Below are positions 7,376 through 9,031 of a stretch of DNA of 9,031 bases, in pieces (within the stretch, counting starts at the first letter, position 1; every line of letters begins with the position of its first letter). The stretch comes from Aquifex aeolicus. GTDB lineage: Bacteria > Aquificota > Aquificia > Aquificales > Aquificaceae. The translations under genes and the position numbers were made by a program. The stretch lies in assembly GCA_015661465.1 (NCBI GenBank), contig DQVZ01000203.1:1-9031 (forward strand). The letters run 5' to 3'. The notes under the pieces were generated by a model. It ran no database searches. It saw only the letters and a list, made by a program, of their open reading frames with translations, and was not told the origin of the DNA.

Positions 7376-7660
7376 ATGACTAAGAGAGATATAACCAATA
7401 AGCTATACGACCGCCTCGTTAAAGAAAACGGTTTAAAGCTTAATAAAAAGGAACTTTACGATATAGTATCGGAAATCTTTAATATAATTGAAGAAAAAAT
7501 TTTAGAAGGAGAGAACATAAAAGTTTCGGGTTTCGGTACTTTCATAGTAAAAAATAGAAAGCCAAAAAAGGGAATGAATCTCAAGGAAATGAAACTAATA
7601 GAAATCCCGGAAAGAAAAGTAGTAGTTTTTAAACCCAGCAGACAGTTCATAAAACTATGA
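7376..7660 (+). CDS. HU/IHF-family DNA-binding protein, divergent arm
   Basis: This small nucleoid protein (94 residues) should bind and bend DNA as a dimer. The N-terminal helical part (1-45) starts with the family pattern MTKRDITNKL. It is followed by the turn GENIKVSGFGTFIVKNR (45-61), including the hallmark GFGTF. The C-terminus VVVFKPSRQFIKL (82-94) matches the family ending FKPS..LK. The DNA-gripping arm is unusual: the common GRNPxTGExIxIP is replaced by GMNLKEMKLIEIP (66-78), so Leu69 stands where the DNA-intercalating Pro normally is. The length and rpsA adjacency recall IHF-beta, but HU versus IHF cannot be decided, so no symbol is given. There is no Shine-Dalgarno; see the promoter entry. 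The stop overlaps the next start as ATGA (7657-7660). Confidence 0.9.
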   Translation: MTKRDITNKLYDRLVKENGLKLNKKELYDIVSEIFNIIEEKILEGENIKVSGFGTFIVKNRKPKKGMNLKEMKLIEIPERKVVVFKPSRQFIKL

Positions 7661-8175
7661 AAAATGTAGTAGTTATATTCGGTCTATCGGGTTCGGGAAA
7701 ATCCTTTTTAAGTTCAATACTTAACGAAGAGTTTGGGTATACTTGGCTAAGGAGTGATGTTATCAGAAAAGAGCTTGCGGGTATTAAGCCGGAAGAAAGT
7801 GCCAAGGCAGATTTCGGGAAAGGTATTTATACGGAAGATATGACAGTAAGAGTTTACAAAGAAATGGTAAATAGAGCTAAGGAAATTTTAAATAAAGGTG
7901 AAAAGGTTGTTCTTGACGCTACCTTTCTAAGAAGGTGGCAGAGGGAACTTATTTTAAAAAACTTTAAAGACGTCCTATTTATATTAGCTTGGGCACCCGA
8001 GGGGGTAATAAAAATACGTTTAGAAAATAGGAGAGGTGTTTCCGATGCTGACTTTAAAATCTATTTAAAACAAAAGGAAATTTTTGAAAAACCTGATGAT
8101 GTGAACTATGTGAAGATTGACACTAATAAAACACGGGAAGAATTAAAAAGAGAATTGGAAAGACTTATAGATTGA
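7657..8175 (+). CDS. Small P-loop (AAA_33/Zeta-like) kinase of unknown substrate
   Basis: This is a 172-residue stand-alone P-loop protein. It has a Walker A motif GLSGSGKS (9-16), then LRSDVIRKEL (31-40), a Walker B-like VVLDATFLRR (84-93) and a lid-like basic segment RLENRR (121-126). The later SDADFKIYLKQKEIFEKP (129-146) and the LRSD, ATFLRR and SDADF motifs resemble, as I recall, the kinase half of proteins that fuse an aminoglycoside-phosphotransferase-like domain to an AAA_33 ATPase. Here the kinase half stands alone. It presumably phosphorylates a small molecule, nucleotide or nucleic-acid end, but the substrate is unknown. Translation is probably coupled to the HU gene through the ATGA overlap; no Shine-Dalgarno precedes the start. 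The length is normal for a complete nucleotide-kinase fold, so it is not a fragment. Confidence 0.85.
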   Translation: MKNVVVIFGLSGSGKSFLSSILNEEFGYTWLRSDVIRKELAGIKPEESAKADFGKGIYTEDMTVRVYKEMVNRAKEILNKGEKVVLDATFLRRWQRELILKNFKDVLFILAWAPEGVIKIRLENRRGVSDADFKIYLKQKEIFEKPDDVNYVKIDTNKTREELKRELERLID

Positions 8176-8176
8176 T

Positions 8177-8181
8177 GAGGT
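8177..8181 (+). promoter_or_regulatory. Shine-Dalgarno of plsC-type gene
   Basis: GAGGT lies 6 nt before the ATG at 8188 and directly after the kinase stop (8173-8175). It supports this start and co-transcription with the kinase gene. Confidence 0.7.
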
Positions 8182-8187
8182 ACGGAT

Positions 8188-8829
8188 ATGGATAAGTGTC
8201 CTTTAAGTCCGATAGGAACTTACATTTTTCTACCACTTTGGAAGTTAATAAAACCCTTTTTTAAAGGTTTCCTAAGACTCGAAGTTATAGGGCAAGAAAA
8301 TATTCCCAAATATCCCTGTATTGTCGCGGCAAATCACAGAAGCTACCTTGACCCTCCAGTCTTGAATGCTGTATTTCCTGAGCCTCTCTTTTTCCTTGCA
8401 AAAGAAGACCTTTTTAAGCCTCCTCTCGGATGGTTAATAAAACATATGAGAACTCTTCCTGTAAAAAGAAATATTAACGATATACCGATTCTCGAGGAAT
8501 CCTTAAAGCTCCTCCAAAGCGGCTGTAAAATTTGTATTTTTCCCGAAGGGAGAAGAGTAGAGCCGGGACAATTCGGTAGACCGAAGCCGGGTTTAGGATT
8601 TTTAGCCATAAAGAGCGGTTTTCCGGTACTGCCTGTATATATACACGGTACGGATAAGATTCTTCCCCGCGGAGCTATAATCCCAAAACCAATAGCAAAA
8701 GTCAAGGTAGTTATAGGTAAACCTAAGGAATTTAAAGGCATTGAGCCTACGGTGAAAAACTTTAAAAAAGTCTCCTTTGAAATAATGGAAGAGATACATA
8801 AACTTTATCACTCTTTGGCCAGAAAGTAA
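8188..8829 (+). CDS. plsC: 1-acyl-sn-glycerol-3-phosphate acyltransferase (PlsC family)
   Basis: The 213-residue protein belongs to the LPLAT/PlsC acyltransferases, which acylate lysophosphatidic acid at the membrane surface to give phosphatidic acid. The catalytic block I NHRSYLD (49-55) provides the H50-x4-D55 motif. Block II-like FFLAKEDLFKPPLGWLI is at 68-84. Block III is IFPEGRR (117-123), which binds the glycerol phosphate. Block IV is PVLPVYIHGT (146-155). The N-terminal stretch TYIFLPLWKLIKPFF (11-25) is hydrophobic and amphipathic and may attach it to the inner membrane, but there is no cleavable signal peptide. The length fits the short, single-domain bacterial enzymes. It follows the kinase by 12 nt in the same transcription direction, and its 3' end overlaps the convergent ComF-type gene by 22 bp. 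Acyl-donor specificity cannot be seen. Confidence 0.92.
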   Translation: MDKCPLSPIGTYIFLPLWKLIKPFFKGFLRLEVIGQENIPKYPCIVAANHRSYLDPPVLNAVFPEPLFFLAKEDLFKPPLGWLIKHMRTLPVKRNINDIPILEESLKLLQSGCKICIFPEGRRVEPGQFGRPKPGLGFLAIKSGFPVLPVYIHGTDKILPRGAIIPKPIAKVKVVIGKPKEFKGIEPTVKNFKKVSFEIMEEIHKLYHSLARK

Positions 8830-9029
8830 AAATGAACCTCCTTGGCTCCGGATTCTTTAAGTATTTTCGCGATATATTTTGCAGTTGAACCGGTAGTTAG
8901 AATATCATCGTATACAAGTATCCTTTTCCCTTGAATTTCCTCAGGGTTTAAAACCTCATAGGCATCCATAATAATCCTTTCCCTCTCAGTTTTCCCATAA
9001 CCCGCTAAAGGTCTTGCATACTTTTTTCT
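8808..9029 (-). CDS. ComF-family phosphoribosyltransferase, C-terminal fragment (cut by window edge)
   Basis: On the minus strand the frame is open from the window edge to a TGA (8808-8810) and gives 73 C-terminal residues. The PRPP-binding loop VYDDILTTGSTAKYI (39-53) is the type I phosphoribosyltransferase signature. It is preceded by RKKYARPLAGYGKTERERII (1-20) and followed by LKESGAKEVHFYFLAKE (57-73), the normal ending of ComF-type proteins, which match the order R..PL.G...RxRxxN seen upstream of the loop in ComF. ComF proteins are linked to DNA uptake in naturally competent bacteria, although many relatives have no proven role. The N-terminal part, which usually holds a zinc-finger-like CxxC region, lies outside the window. 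The gene converges on plsC with a 22-bp overlap. Confidence 0.82.
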   Translation of the reverse strand, partial: RKKYARPLAGYGKTERERIIMDAYEVLNPEEIQGKRILVYDDILTTGSTAKYIAKILKESGAKEVHFYFLAKE

Positions 9030-9031
9030 CC

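Noticed and set aside
8343..8741. Minus-strand open frame of 132 codons within plsC
   Set aside because: It is antisense to the catalytic blocks of the acyltransferase and resembles no family.

Overview
The window is a compact, roughly 40% G+C bacterial segment. Its proteins are rich in Lys, Glu and Ile and poor in Gln, as in hyperthermophiles. The 498-residue DnaG and the rpoD and trmD sequences look like those of the Aquificales, most likely Aquifex. This assignment comes from recognising the proteins, not from a search. No insertion sequence, CRISPR array, rRNA, tRNA or phage gene was seen. Almost all of it is coding: the largest gap is about 120 bp, so there is no gene-free stretch over 300 bp.

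Layout. (1) Positions 1-447 (+) hold the C-terminal two thirds of endonuclease V (nfi), cut by the window edge. (2) Positions 433-1527 (-) hold an M20-family metallo-deacetylase/peptidase of the ArgE/DapE/LysK type, whose 3' end overlaps nfi. (3) A divergent promoter region at about 1528-1648 precedes a long plus-strand block: dnaG (primase), rpoD (primary sigma factor), trmD (tRNA m1G37 methyltransferase), rpsA (ribosomal protein S1), an HU/IHF-family protein, a small P-loop kinase of unknown role, and a plsC-type acyltransferase. (4) The last about 220 bp (-) hold the C-terminal end of a ComF-type phosphoribosyltransferase, whose 3' end overlaps plsC.

The plus-strand block mixes pieces of gene clusters that are separate in model bacteria: dnaG-rpoD (the macromolecular synthesis operon), trmD (usually with rpsP-rimM-rplS) and rpsA-HU/IHF (like rpsA-ihfB of enterobacteria). 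Spacing is tight: rpoD/trmD overlap by 11 nt, HU/kinase overlap by ATGA, and kinase/plsC are 12 nt apart. Internal promoter-like sites precede rpsA and the HU gene. The block therefore probably behaves as linked sub-operons that co-ordinate replication priming, transcription, translation, nucleoid structure and phospholipid synthesis.

The most interesting signals are regulatory. dnaG and the HU gene lack a Shine-Dalgarno sequence, and each has a promoter placed so that transcription should begin at or next to the start codon, which predicts leaderless mRNAs. Short perfect inverted repeats sit around the rpsA -10 box and in the dnaG-rpoD junction. The HU/IHF protein lacks the DNA-intercalating proline of its family. 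I found no clear evidence of a wholly new multi-gene system; the HU-coupled kinase is the least explained gene.
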